The notes below the pieces were generated by a model, which ran no database searches, was not told the origin of the DNA, and saw only the letters and a program-made list of their open reading frames with translations. The position numbers and the translations under genes are program-made. Positions 24,172-24,272 of a DNA stretch of 24,272 nt are shown in pieces. Positions within the stretch are counted from its first letter, which is position 1; every line of letters begins with the position of its first letter. Source of the DNA: JBGSOV01 sp964558715 (GTDB lineage: Bacteria; Patescibacteriota; Gracilibacteria; CAIRYL01; GCA-016699755); the NCBI GenBank assembly GCA_964558715.1, contig CAZLFD010000021.1, positions 1 through 24,272 of the forward strand, given 5' to 3'.

Positions 24172-24201
24172 AATTTATCTGTTTTGTTTTAGGGTTGTCA
24201 A
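24172..24201 (-). promoter_or_regulatory. rplJ-rplL promoter
   Basis: Minus strand: perfect -35 box TTGACA (24196-24201), 18-base spacer, -10 box TAAATT (24172-24177). It is the strongest -35 in the window, fitting a ribosomal protein operon. Confidence 0.72.
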
Positions 24202-24272
24202 ATGATTTTTGATGTTCGCTCTCTTCTAAGCCCCAATTCCCGTGACACTTTTCTTTCACTCACAAAGAATGG
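24202..24272 (+). CDS. Possible start of a divergent gene, cut by window end
   Basis: ATG at 24202 opens a frame of 23 codons (MIFDVRSLLSPNSRDTFLSL...) that runs off the window. The peptide is plausible but too short to identify. Its ATG abuts the rplJ -35 box, and any promoter would lie inside the rplJ leader DNA, which weakens the case. On the opposite strand a short open frame also enters from the right edge and stops near the promoter. Confidence 0.25.
   Translation, partial: MIFDVRSLLSPNSRDTFLSLTKN

Noticed and set aside
1..24272. CRISPR array
   Set aside because: No regularly spaced direct repeats were found in any intergenic region.

Overview
The window reads as part of a chromosome from a small-genome bacterium, most likely a Candidate Phyla Radiation (Patescibacteria) member of the Peregrinibacteria/Peribacteria kind. 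That placement is inference from gene content: core information-processing genes beside large unrecognised proteins, a type IV pilin-like gene, and almost no recognisable ribosome binding sites. TGA ends greA and the 506-residue protein and TAG ends rpoD and trpS, so the standard bacterial code applies; this argues against the TGA-recoded Gracilibacteria/Absconditabacteria.

Layout. 1-257: gene-free lead-in with hairpins. 258-5000 (+): gltX, a prephenate dehydrogenase-like (TyrA-family) gene, trpS, and a 5'-truncated MgtC/SapB-type DUF4010 membrane protein. 5003-12393 (-): a tightly packed four-gene unit (1365, 238, 506 and 348 residues) with no family I can recognise, headed by a good promoter. 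This is the best candidate for an undescribed system. 12585-12974 (-): a small unknown gene. 12975-13370: an A+T-rich gene-free region with an orphan plus-strand terminator. 13371-17075 (-): dnaG-rpoD-greA, a version of the macromolecular synthesis operon. 17158-17982 (+): a class II glutamine amidotransferase divergent from dnaG. 18100-21237 (-): a type IV pilin-like protein, a membrane Cache-HAMP-PAS histidine kinase and a stand-alone receiver, possibly one operon. 21348-22615: a dead IS4-family insertion sequence with both inverted repeats, several in-frame stops and a lost catalytic Asp. 22616-23027: gene-free, with a run of compact hairpins and the rplJL terminator. 23028-24011 (-): rplJ-rplL, preceded by a promoter, a structured leader and an intrinsic terminator just before the rplJ start, which looks like L10 autogenous attenuation.

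Most of the window is housekeeping: tRNA charging for Glu and Trp, primer synthesis, the primary sigma factor, transcript-cleavage factor and the ribosomal stalk. The accessory parts are the giant-protein operon, the pilin/two-component cluster, the TyrA-like gene, the truncated DUF4010 gene and the decayed IS. No tRNA, rRNA or CRISPR array was found. All calls come from reading the sequence; no database search was run.
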